Source: JBMFVE01 sp049966155
GTDB lineage: Bacteria > Bacteroidota > Ignavibacteria > Kryptoniales > JAKASW01
Assembly: GCA_049966155.1 (NCBI GenBank)
Contig: JBMFVE010000012.1
Coordinates: 1-60,047 of the forward strand
Direction: 5' to 3'
Length of the DNA stretch: 60,047 nucleotides
The notes under the pieces: generated by a model
What the model was told of the DNA's origin: nothing
Database searches by the model: none
What the model saw: only the letters and a program-made list of their open reading frames with translations
Made by a program: the position numbers and the translations under genes
In this document: positions 1 through 7,653 of the stretch, in pieces
Numbering within the stretch: position 1 is the first letter of the stretch
How the letters are laid out: each line of letters begins with the position of its first letter

Positions 1-17
1 CAACCCCGAAGGGGTTG
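1..17 (-). repeat. REP-like hairpin, inverted copy
   Basis: The first 17 bases form CAACCCC-GAA-GGGGTTG, a 7-bp stem with a 3-base loop. On the minus strand it is preceded by an AT-rich TATTAATATT tract, matching the layout of the five plus-oriented hairpins at 537-729 (TTATTATTATTT, then a C4/G4 hairpin). It is therefore the same element in opposite orientation on the other side of the transposase gene. The AT-rich spacer at 18-60 repeats AAATATTAAT-like words about three times. The unit may extend beyond the window edge. Confidence 0.7.
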
Positions 18-59
18 AATATTAATAGGGGTTAAATATTAATGGCCGTCAAATATCAA

Positions 60-509
60 TTAGTAAAATATATATTTTTCGTCAAAATCAATGTTGTGCC
101 GTTTCAAGAAATCAATGTATTCCTCCCTAAATGTTTTTATCCTATGATGTTCTTCCTGGTTTTTTATATATTTAATTAATCTTTCCTTTTCAGTGATAGA
201 ATATGTAAAAGCGCCATAACCTTCCTGCCAACCATTAAATGTTTTGAATAAACGTTCCGATTTAATGAATTCTGTTGATGCTAACTTTATATCTTTTACT
301 AATGAAGCCAATGCAACAGATGGATGCAATGATGTGGAAATATGCAAATGATCTTCTACACCATTGATTATATATGGGTGACAGTTTTTATTTTCAATGA
401 TTCCCCATAGGTATTTGAATAATTCTTCGCGAGCGGGTTTGACCAGCGTTCGCTCTCTGTTCTTTGTCGAAAAAACAATTTGATATAATATTTGCGTGTA
501 CGTGCCCAT
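60..509 (-). CDS. IS200/IS605-family HUH tyrosine transposase (RAYT-like)
   Basis: This 149-residue single-domain Y1 transposase cuts and rejoins single-stranded DNA at hairpins. The HUH pair is His54-Leu-His56 in VEDHLHIS. The expected nucleophile is Tyr114 in YIKNQEEHH, preceded by the WQEGYGAF block typical of the family. The length is normal for TnpA of IS200-type elements, so the gene looks intact. A GGAG lies about 9 bases before the ATG. No TnpB gene is next to it. Instead it is flanked by short hairpins: one at 1-17 and an inverted set of five at 537-729. That is how REP-associated tyrosine transposases sit among their repeats. Whether it is a self-mobile IS200-type element or a domesticated RAYT cannot be settled here. 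The family call is secure; the RAYT role is inference. Confidence 0.88.
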   Translation of the reverse strand: MGTYTQILYQIVFSTKNRERTLVKPAREELFKYLWGIIENKNCHPYIINGVEDHLHISTSLHPSVALASLVKDIKLASTEFIKSERLFKTFNGWQEGYGAFTYSITEKERLIKYIKNQEEHHRIKTFREEYIDFLKRHNIDFDEKYIFY

Positions 510-523
510 ATTGCTTCTCCAAC

Positions 524-731
524 GTTATTATTATTTGACCCCTTCGGGGTCGACGATTTATCATGCACATAATCGAATTATTATTCAATCCCCTATTATT
601 ATTTGACCCCTTCGGGGTCGACGATCTATATCTACATCTGTTATTATTATTTGACCCCGTTGGGGTCGGTGTTATTATCATTTGACCCCTTCGGGGTCGC
701 TGTTATTATTATTTGACCCCTTCGGGGTCGA
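524..731 (+). repeat. Array of five REP-like hairpin units
   Basis: Five copies of TTATTATTATTTGACCCC followed by a 3-base loop and GGGGTC lie at hairpin positions 537-551, 605-619, 653-667, 684-698 and 715-729. Four loops are TTC and one is GTT. The last three hairpins are spaced exactly 31 bases apart; earlier gaps are 68 and 48. A truncated half unit (ATTATTATTCAATCCCC) sits at about 577-593, between the first two. The array fills the space between the transposase start (509, minus strand) and the next gene (776, plus strand). Hairpins would therefore be transcribed in the leader of either gene. No other copy was noticed in the rest of the window. Confidence 0.85.
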
Positions 732-775
732 CCATAGGATTCGGGAATTCAATACAGCTTTTATATATTATTGCT

Positions 776-2566
776 ATGATTACGTTCGGACAAAGATTGC
801 TTAGAAATTTCGATTTCTGCTCCAATAAAGAATGGCTCCTTACGGACGGTGAAGGAGGCTATGCTAATAGTACAGTTTGTTTCATGAACAACAGGCGACA
901 ACATTCTCTTTTGACCGTCTCGCTTGCACCGCCATTAAGGCGATTTACGCTTTTAAATAAGGTTGACGAAGAAGTAATTATAAATGGAGCCTCGTACTTT
1001 CTTGGAACAAACCGCTATCCCGACACAATTTTCCCAAAAGGTTATCAGTATCTTGCTAAATTTAGCTTCCATTATTTCCCTGAAGCAGTATTTGACCTCG
1101 ATGGTAACCAGATCGTCAAGAAAATTGTAATGCCAAGAAACTCAAATTCTGTTTTCATCAACTACACAAACATTTCAAAAACGGAAATGATACTCCGACT
1201 TCTTCCACTTCTGAGTTTCAGATTTAAGGATGATTTGAGAAAATCAAGGGAGGGATTCCTGGTTGATGAGCTTCCAGACGGGGTGAGGATAATTGCTGAC
1301 TTTCAAATGCCAAGATTGTACTTAAAACTTTCGAGAATGTACTCCACGAGTCCAGAATCTTACTGGTACTACAACTTTACGTATGATCTTGACCCTGGAA
1401 ATCCTGAAAACAACCGGGAGGATCTTTATAACATCGGATACTGGGAAACTGTCCTGGCACCTGGAGAATCTACCACACTTGCTGCTTCAACACGTGACCT
1501 GGCTGAATTTGATTACTGGGAAATCGAAAGGCGATACACCGAAAATATTGAGAAGTTAAGGGCAGGAACTAATTTACCAAAGAAATATTTTCATTTAATT
1601 GATTCAGTATCAAAACACATTGTAAAAAGCCAACAGCTGCATCATTCAACAATAATGAGAGGTTATCCAATTAGCAGTCCTCTTTTGCGAGACTCGATGA
1701 TCTCTATAAATGGTTCCTCCATTTCTCAGACTGACCCCAAATTTGAAAAAGAACTTCTCCATTCGTTTGCCTCAAATTCGTTGAATGGATCTCTCCCCTC
1801 GGCAGTAAATGAGGATGACCTGACAGTCTCCTACAAGGATCCAATAATTGCCCTTTACTTTGGAGTGGCTGTTGCCAGGCATTACCTTCAGGGGAAAGAT
1901 ATATCTGAAGTGAAACCCCTCTTACCTTTCCTTACTGCCATGGTGGAAGATGTATCGGAAGGAAGGTCAAAGGATATTAAACTTGGGACCAGTGGCACTC
2001 TGGAGTACGTTATTTCAGAGAACCAGTATAACTCAACATTTCCCATGGTCTCCCCGGTTCTCCTTAACCTGCTCTGGTACAACTTAATCAGGACAATCCA
2101 AACAATAAGAGGTGAACTAGGATTAAAATTTGACCTACCCCAGGAACTTGAAATATCAAAAGAATTGATTCTTGAAATGATAGACTCGCGTATTCAGACC
2201 GATTCCGATCATGACCTTGCTTTTGCTCTTGCACTCCCCTTCACACCATTTGCAGAAGAACAAAAATGCAATCTTGCTGCCTTGCTTGCAAAAAGGGTAC
2301 TGGCAGATGATGGATTAACTCCCCATCCCTGTCCGCTTGCAATTATTTATTTAACGGAGATCCTCTACGGTTGTGAGACATATCCCGACCTTTACAGGGA
2401 TGTATACAAAGCTTTTGAGAGTATATTTGTTGAACAAAAATACAACAGTTGCCTGAATGAATTTGCATTGTGCGTGGAGACAAATCCTAAAAAAGGTGGT
2501 GATATAAGCTCAGCGGTAATATCAGCAGAGGCAGTGAGAGTGATTAATAAACTCAAATTGAAGTAA
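776..2566 (+). CDS. Glycogen-debranching-enzyme-like protein (GDE_N/GH133), diverged
   Basis: The N-terminus has the debranching-enzyme block LLTDGEGGYANSTVCFMNNR-R, equivalent to the family's nGlGGYasgT...NtRryHgLL. The C-terminal half keeps the alpha/alpha-barrel pattern, including LLRDSMI (family: WGRDTMI) and PVLLNLLWYNL (family: PVEINALWYNA). The conserved Glu of the second motif is Leu here, and the expected EYNTVDA-type segment is replaced by LTVSYKDPIIALYFG. The protein may therefore have lost amylo-1,6-glucosidase activity or changed substrate. It is 596 residues from the ATG at 776, shorter than most bacterial members. An upstream in-frame TTG at 713 lies inside the hairpin array and is unlikely to be the start. 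No glycogen gene is next to it. The family call is firm; activity is doubtful. Confidence 0.75.
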   Translation: MITFGQRLLRNFDFCSNKEWLLTDGEGGYANSTVCFMNNRRQHSLLTVSLAPPLRRFTLLNKVDEEVIINGASYFLGTNRYPDTIFPKGYQYLAKFSFHYFPEAVFDLDGNQIVKKIVMPRNSNSVFINYTNISKTEMILRLLPLLSFRFKDDLRKSREGFLVDELPDGVRIIADFQMPRLYLKLSRMYSTSPESYWYYNFTYDLDPGNPENNREDLYNIGYWETVLAPGESTTLAASTRDLAEFDYWEIERRYTENIEKLRAGTNLPKKYFHLIDSVSKHIVKSQQLHHSTIMRGYPISSPLLRDSMISINGSSISQTDPKFEKELLHSFASNSLNGSLPSAVNEDDLTVSYKDPIIALYFGVAVARHYLQGKDISEVKPLLPFLTAMVEDVSEGRSKDIKLGTSGTLEYVISENQYNSTFPMVSPVLLNLLWYNLIRTIQTIRGELGLKFDLPQELEISKELILEMIDSRIQTDSDHDLAFALALPFTPFAEEQKCNLAALLAKRVLADDGLTPHPCPLAIIYLTEILYGCETYPDLYRDVYKAFESIFVEQKYNSCLNEFALCVETNPKKGGDISSAVISAEAVRVINKLKLK

Positions 2567-2718
2567 AAATATCTAACTCTTCACCAATTGCTGCATTAGA
2601 GTGAGAAAATGAGCTTTTATCAAAAGATCAGTTAAAACAGCGACTTTACATCTCAAACTTCAGACAGGAGAGGCGAGAAATTAGCCAAATGAATTACCTC
2701 TCTAAAATCTCAACTGAG

Positions 2719-4986
2719 CTATTCATTGAGGTTGAGCTTGCTGCAATTTCCTTTAAGATAGAGATTAAGATAAGCATTGTATATTCTCAACATTAACAAT
2801 AAGCTTTGCGGACTGTATGCCGATCCATGTGCCCCAGGAGGAAATATCCTGAGATCGACGTCTTTACCCGCATTCGTCAGTGCCGTTAATAACTGCATCG
2901 TATTTATTGGATGAACATTGTCATCCATCTCAGAGTGGAAAAGTAAAAGTTTCCCTTTCAAACTGTCGGCATAAGTCATTGCATCACTTTTGATGTATCC
3001 CTGCTCATTGTCGGATAAGAGGCCCATATATCTTTCAGTGTAAATATCGTCATACAATCTCCAGTCTGTAACAGGAGAATTTGCAATGCCTACTTTAAAA
3101 ACACCGGGATGAGTCAACATTGTATAAACAGTGCTATAACCGCCGTAACTTGTTCCCATGATTGCCATTTTGGTTGAATCAACGTAAGGTAGTTTTGCCA
3201 GGTATCTGGCAGTTTCAACAAAATCGTGACTTTCCCAAAAACCAAGCTTCTTATAAACCACTTTCTCGAACGCACTTCCATAATTTGCACTACCGCGATT
3301 GTTTACATCAACCAGAATATACCCTTCCTGAGCCAGGTATTGTGCCCATCCGGAGGACTCAAACGAGTTATAAACAGAATGAGATTCCGGACCCCCATAA
3401 ATTGTCAGGATCACAGGATACCTCTTTGTTGAATCAAAATGAAAAGGTTTTATCATTGAGCAATCCAGCTGTACTGAATCCGAAGTCTTAAACGTAAATA
3501 ATTCTTTAGGAGAGTATAGATGGGTTGAGATAAACTTTTCCACTGCAGAATTTGATTCTAACTTCTTTATCATTTTGCCATCAGTACTCCAGAGCTCAAT
3601 CTGTCTGGGTTCAGCCACATTTGAATAACTGTCTATGTAGAACTTACAATTTGGCGACATGTTGAACTGATGATAACCTGGCGCATTGGATAACCTTTTC
3701 TCATTTGTGCCGTCAAATCTTATCGAATAAAGTTGCTCCTCAAGCGGGGATGCTTCCGCAGAAGTGTAATAAATAATCTTCCTGTCAGTATCTATCCCAA
3801 GAACCTTTATAACATCCCAGTTCCCATTTGTAACCCTGTTCAAGAGTTTTCCGTCATAGTCATATCGATAAATCTGGTAATAACCACTTCTGTCCGAGAC
3901 CCAGAAGAATTCATTAATTTTTTGGGGGAAAAACAACATGTTATCCACACCTGTATAAAAATTGAAAATTGCAACCCATGTGTCATTCTTTTCCTCCATT
4001 ACCAGATGCCTATCACCTGTCTTAACATTAAAAAAGAAAAGTTTAAGGTCGTTTTGAGGACGATTTAAAACCACGACTGCAAGCACATTCGGACGGCTTG
4101 TCCAATATATCCTTGGAATGTAATAATCACCCCCTATACCAGGATCAAACCATACTTTCTCATGTGTTTTTACGTTAACCACACCTATCTTCACTTCAGG
4201 ATTTGGATCACCCACCTGCGGAATCGGTATTTTATCCCACTTGTTATGGAGTCCCTCGTAATTGCTTATCTGTATGACAGGAACTTTGCTCTCATCAAAC
4301 CGCCAGAAAGCAATATATTTACTATCGGGAGACCAGCTCCAAGCCTGCGCCTGTCCAAACTCTTCCTCGTAAACCCAGTCATAATGGCCATTGAAAACAT
4401 TTTCTGTAGCATCATTTGTCAGTTGAAATTCACTTTTAGAAGAAAAATCATAAACAAACATATTACCGCTACGTTCATAACCAACCATTGAGCCGTCTGG
4501 AGAAAGCTCCGCAGTACGGGCATCCTTTGCCGCCAGTTTTAACTTTTTTTCAGATAACGAATAGATGTAATAATCAGAAATTCCCGACCGCCGATAAATT
4601 TTTCTAAAATTTGACTCGAACAATATATGCTTTGAATCATGAGCCCACTGAAACGACCTATATGTAAATTGCTTATTAGTGTCGGGAAAACTGACACCCT
4701 TAAGAGAAAGAATCAGTTCATCCTTTCCTGTTGCAGGGTCAAAAGAACGAATTTCTTCCATCTTTGTAGTGTCGTTAATCGCTATGTATGAATAGCGTTC
4801 GCCGCTGTCAATCCAGTTTACACTTCTCGGTCCCATCCTGCCGGAAAGACTGACAGTTGCCCGAATAGCATCCTGTATATCCTTGTAACCAGTTTTTTCC
4901 TGAGCGGCAACGAAGCACGGAAGGATAATTATTAGAGAAAAGAAAGGATAAATCCATTTAAACCTCGTCAGGCGATTCATCATCAT
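2719..4986 (-). CDS. Dipeptidyl peptidase IV family serine protease (S9B)
   Basis: A 755-residue secreted exopeptidase of the DPP IV family, which removes X-Pro or X-Ala dipeptides from peptides in the periplasm or outside the cell. A signal peptide (MNRLTRFKW...VAAQ) precedes a beta-propeller domain. That domain carries the double-Glu motif DWVYEEEFG, which binds the substrate N-terminus, followed by the typical AWSWSPDSKYIAFWRFDE block. The C-terminal alpha/beta hydrolase domain has the triad Ser613 (GTSYGG), Asp689 (DDNVHP) and His720 (GAHGS). All key residues are present, so it should be active. The gene stands alone. A TATAAT-like box lies about 65 bases upstream. Three tandem ATG codons make the exact start ambiguous by one or two residues. 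Confidence 0.93.
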   Translation of the reverse strand: MMMNRLTRFKWIYPFFSLIIILPCFVAAQEKTGYKDIQDAIRATVSLSGRMGPRSVNWIDSGERYSYIAINDTTKMEEIRSFDPATGKDELILSLKGVSFPDTNKQFTYRSFQWAHDSKHILFESNFRKIYRRSGISDYYIYSLSEKKLKLAAKDARTAELSPDGSMVGYERSGNMFVYDFSSKSEFQLTNDATENVFNGHYDWVYEEEFGQAQAWSWSPDSKYIAFWRFDESKVPVIQISNYEGLHNKWDKIPIPQVGDPNPEVKIGVVNVKTHEKVWFDPGIGGDYYIPRIYWTSRPNVLAVVVLNRPQNDLKLFFFNVKTGDRHLVMEEKNDTWVAIFNFYTGVDNMLFFPQKINEFFWVSDRSGYYQIYRYDYDGKLLNRVTNGNWDVIKVLGIDTDRKIIYYTSAEASPLEEQLYSIRFDGTNEKRLSNAPGYHQFNMSPNCKFYIDSYSNVAEPRQIELWSTDGKMIKKLESNSAVEKFISTHLYSPKELFTFKTSDSVQLDCSMIKPFHFDSTKRYPVILTIYGGPESHSVYNSFESSGWAQYLAQEGYILVDVNNRGSANYGSAFEKVVYKKLGFWESHDFVETARYLAKLPYVDSTKMAIMGTSYGGYSTVYTMLTHPGVFKVGIANSPVTDWRLYDDIYTERYMGLLSDNEQGYIKSDAMTYADSLKGKLLLFHSEMDDNVHPINTMQLLTALTNAGKDVDLRIFPPGAHGSAYSPQSLLLMLRIYNAYLNLYLKGNCSKLNLNE

Positions 4987-5049
4987 TCCCCTTTTTTGTG
5001 GTATTTAGTTGGCAAATTAACACTATGTACCTGGTTATTTATCGTTAAA

Positions 5050-5076
5050 ATTATACATTGTTATAATTGACTTCAA
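5050..5076 (-). promoter_or_regulatory. Possible promoter of the DPP IV gene
   Basis: On the minus strand TTGAAG and TATAAT are separated by 15 bases, ending about 64 bases upstream of the DPP IV start. The -10 box is perfect, but the spacing is shorter than the usual 17. Confidence 0.35.
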
Positions 5077-5123
5077 CCCCATGGCTGTTAAAAACCTGCA
5101 CCAACACAAATTCCTTTACATAT

Positions 5124-6068
5124 TCAATCGACTACATTCTCAACAACTGTAAATGAACGTCTAATTGGATCTACAATTACATTTGCTCCTATAGGAAGAG
5201 TTAACTTTTGTGGAACATGTCCATAAGGAAAATTCCATACGACAGGGTTGCCTGTAGCAAACAATTCCTTCTTAATAACCTGTTCTGTCGTAAAATTAGG
5301 CTTATCAACCTCTTCTGGTTGACAATCAGTAAACTGGCCCAGAACAAATCCGGATGCCTTCTTAATGATCCCGGCAAGCCTTAACTGAGTCAGCATCCTG
5401 TCAATCGAGTACGGCTCTTCAGCAACTTCCTCCATTAACAGAACGCTTCCGCTGTAATCCGGACTATAACCTGTACCAAGAATGGAAGTCACCAATGATA
5501 AGTTCCCACCGAGTAGTCTACCCTGCGCTACTGATTTCCCCTTAAACCTGGGACGACTCCACTTATCACCAATCCTCTTTAATTCGGTCGTTGATGCTTT
5601 TGTTGTAATGATTTCAAAAAAGAATTCCTCAGCAACGGGATCAATTCCATTACTGAATTCCACCGCAGCCATCGGGCCACTGAAGGTAATCAGACCTGTC
5701 TTCTTGAAAATTGCAAGCTGAAGTGCTGTTATGTCAGAATAGCCAACAAAAATTTTAGGATTTTTTCGAATTAATTGGTAATCAATCATATCAAGAATTC
5801 TAGGGCTGCCATATCCACCCCTTGCGCAAATAATCGCCTTAATTCTTTTGTCCTCAAAAGCAAAATTGATATCCCTTGCTCTCTCTTTATCCTTGCCAGC
5901 AAGATAACCATAAATTTTGTAAGCGCTTTTTCCAACTGTCACCCTGAATCCGTTCTTTTCAAAATACTGAACTGCTTTTTCAATTTTGGTTGAGTCAGAA
6001 GGCGGACTTGCCGGAGATACTATTGAAATGAGATCACCTTTTTTTAAAAGAGGGGGTTTAATACTCAT
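5124..6068 (-). CDS. ldcA: LD-carboxypeptidase (muramoyltetrapeptide carboxypeptidase, S66)
   Basis: A 314-residue S66-family serine peptidase that removes the terminal D-Ala from muropeptide tetrapeptides during murein recycling. The sequence starts with PPLLKKGDLISIVSPASPP and has the family blocks ICARGGYG (81-87) and FVGYSDITAL with nucleophile Ser111. The other triad members are Glu213 (LMEEVAEEPYSIDR) and His284 (PYGHVPQKLTLPIG). No signal peptide is seen, fitting a cytoplasmic recycling enzyme. It precedes the DPP IV gene on the same strand with a 137-base gap, so the two need not be co-transcribed. Length and triad are normal. The symbol follows the E. coli and Pseudomonas enzymes. 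Confidence 0.92.
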   Translation of the reverse strand: MSIKPPLLKKGDLISIVSPASPPSDSTKIEKAVQYFEKNGFRVTVGKSAYKIYGYLAGKDKERARDINFAFEDKRIKAIICARGGYGSPRILDMIDYQLIRKNPKIFVGYSDITALQLAIFKKTGLITFSGPMAAVEFSNGIDPVAEEFFFEIITTKASTTELKRIGDKWSRPRFKGKSVAQGRLLGGNLSLVTSILGTGYSPDYSGSVLLMEEVAEEPYSIDRMLTQLRLAGIIKKASGFVLGQFTDCQPEEVDKPNFTTEQVIKKELFATGNPVVWNFPYGHVPQKLTLPIGANVIVDPIRRSFTVVENVVD

Positions 6069-6382
6069 GTCGTCTCCATTTCTTTTAATTTAATCTTAAG
6101 AAAATACATTTTCGCCAGAAGTAAATAAATGAGCCTTCACGGACACATAAAGTTGGTCCTGCGCAAGACAAAAAGCCTGTCGTAGTTAAAGCTATTGTGC
6201 TCTCACCGGCACATAAGAACAGTATTTCATATATCCGTTGAAATTCAAAAGAACAGATGAAAAGATGCTTGGAATTTTCGATGAAAAAGAACCGTTAAAA
6301 GCACGCTTACAAATGCGTAGGCTTGAAAAAATTGTAGCGCAATAATATATTGTCATAACAATTAGCAGGGTTTAAAAGCCGA
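6069..6382. other. Gene-free stretch before tRNA-Phe, with a small coding-like remnant
   Basis: This 314-base gap has no complete gene. A plus-strand reading frame at 6217-6345 (42 codons, ending in KARLQMRRLEKIVAQ and TAA) has coding-like composition but no start codon or ribosome binding site at its upstream end. It resembles the C-terminal tail of a decayed gene that I cannot identify. Nothing else stands out. Confidence 0.4.
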
Positions 6383-6458
<76 letters not shown>

Positions 6459-6822
6459 AAATCAGCTTGAGCGGAATCTCTGAAGGCACTCGCTCACCAT
6501 TTCTCAATCTGAACATCGAAAACGCAGAGACACTTCCACAGGACCCCTTCCCGACCCCATACGTAAGTTGTTGCAGACATAATTTTCCAATGGCCAAACT
6601 TTTCAGTCAGAAACTACTATATGGGGGAAAGAACGAAAGATTGGTCGCATCATAAGGTCATCCTTCGATATACAAAAAGTTTCTTCTACCTGCATCGAGC
6701 CCTTGTACCGTCCCGGCAGTTCTCCTCTTCTGTCTTTTACTGAGAAAATCTTTCGAAATATTTTCTTGACATTGACTTATAGAGGCTCTAAATCAGAGTT
6801 AGTATAAAATTGTGGATTAGAA
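6459..6822. other. Gene-free stretch between tRNA-Phe and the TetR gene
   Basis: Of these 364 bases, 6459-6655 hold only short frames with no recognisable product. Upstream of the TetR gene are TTGACA at 6766-6771, a TATAAA at 6803-6808 (poor spacing of 31) and an 11-base perfect palindrome at 6780-6790. No terminator or RNA gene is evident. Confidence 0.4.
6780..6790 (+). promoter_or_regulatory. Candidate TetR-type operator palindrome
   Basis: TAGAGGCTCTA is a perfect 5-1-5 palindrome lying between the promoter-like TTGACA and TATAAA, 33 bases before the TetR-family start. Autoregulation from such a site is common for the family. Binding here is a guess from position and symmetry only. Confidence 0.3.
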
Positions 6823-7527
6823 ATGAGAATGAATGAACCAGGCGACCAAACACTTCAAGCATCGGATAATCTTAACGTGAGTGAATGGCGGAAGACGGCG
6901 GGCTTGAAAAGACGCGCATCATCACGCATGGCGATATTGAAAGCCGCACACGAAATATTTGCTGACGCAGACTATGAGTCGGTCACCGTGGAAGACATTG
7001 CCCGTAAAGCAAAGGTAGGTCCTGCCACCATCTACAATCATTTTGGAACAAAGGCCGCCTTAATAGCCCACCTCTTTGAAGAACCTATGAGAGAATTGGA
7101 GAAGCTTACATTAAATGACCTAAGCTCAGACCTCGCTCTGGAGGATCTGGTTCAGCGGCATTTCCTCAGATTGTCACAAATAATGTTGCCCAGAAAGAAA
7201 TTACTAATTGGTTTATGGATGGCAATAGAGGAAACAAGTCTTTCCGCAAAGAGTTATAACCGTGCGGACGATCCGCGAAACATAGTTCCACTTCCTCGCC
7301 CTTTGACAGCACTGCTGGAATCGTTCAAAACTAAACACAACTTGAAACTAAATCTTGACCTTGCTGCTGCAGCGGCAATGGTGACAAACGCTTTCGTCAT
7401 CCGCCTTTTGCGCGGCGATGACCCAGAGGCAGCTGCTAAAGAAACAGCCGATCTCCTACTGTACGGAGTTTGCGGCAAGGCTACAAGAGTTGCAAGTGCC
7501 AGCCAACCAGGGCACCACGACAGATGA
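6823..7527 (+). CDS. TetR/AcrR-family transcriptional regulator
   Basis: A 234-residue repressor-type protein. After a roughly 30-residue N-terminal extension comes the TetR DNA-binding domain: SRMAILKAAHEIFADADYE followed by the helix-turn-helix VTVEDIARKAKVGPATIYNHFGTK (about residues 54-78), an excellent match to the family. The C-terminal ligand-binding half is helical and not assignable to a ligand. The gene's last codons belong to a sequence repeated near 13437, suggesting that a second copy of this gene end once lay there. The likely targets are its own promoter and the downstream genes. A palindromic element present in both repeat copies (7566-7588 and 13488-13510) is a candidate site. 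The family is certain; ligand and targets are unknown. Confidence 0.88.
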   Translation: MRMNEPGDQTLQASDNLNVSEWRKTAGLKRRASSRMAILKAAHEIFADADYESVTVEDIARKAKVGPATIYNHFGTKAALIAHLFEEPMRELEKLTLNDLSSDLALEDLVQRHFLRLSQIMLPRKKLLIGLWMAIEETSLSAKSYNRADDPRNIVPLPRPLTALLESFKTKHNLKLNLDLAAAAAMVTNAFVIRLLRGDDPEAAAKETADLLLYGVCGKATRVASASQPGHHDR

Positions 7528-7610
7528 AAATGCGCTATGAGGCAGATGAATGTCATCTGTACATGATATTGTCAGTGTATCGCAATATTGACATAAGTGA
7601 CAGTCACCTC
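7515..7610 (+). repeat. Long direct repeat, copy A
   Basis: About 96 bases starting CCACGACAGATGAAAATGCG match 13437-13532 without gaps, roughly 80% identical by eye (the first 20 bases are identical). The copy covers the TetR stop codon and the following intergenic DNA. It contains ATATTG-N11-CAATAT (7566-7588) and TGTCA...TGACA arms, and here also GTGACAGTCAC (7597-7607). The strongest conservation is in the promoter-like TGTCAGTGTAT...ATATTGACA block, suggesting a regulatory element. Confidence 0.8.
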
Positions 7611-7653
7611 CACAATAGCATTTTCAAGTAATAAGACAAATAAAAGGTGAATC

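Noticed and set aside
394..681. Minus-strand frames with repeated SNNNN stretches
   Set aside because: They are the reverse reading of the AT-rich spacer and hairpin array.
537..729. CRISPR array
   Set aside because: The repeated unit is a self-complementary hairpin of 15 bases with short, irregular gaps, no unique spacers of constant length and no cas gene. It fits REP-type repeats.
713..775. Longer N-terminus of the GDE-like protein from TTG at 713
   Set aside because: The start would lie inside a repeat hairpin, with no homology before the ATG at 776.
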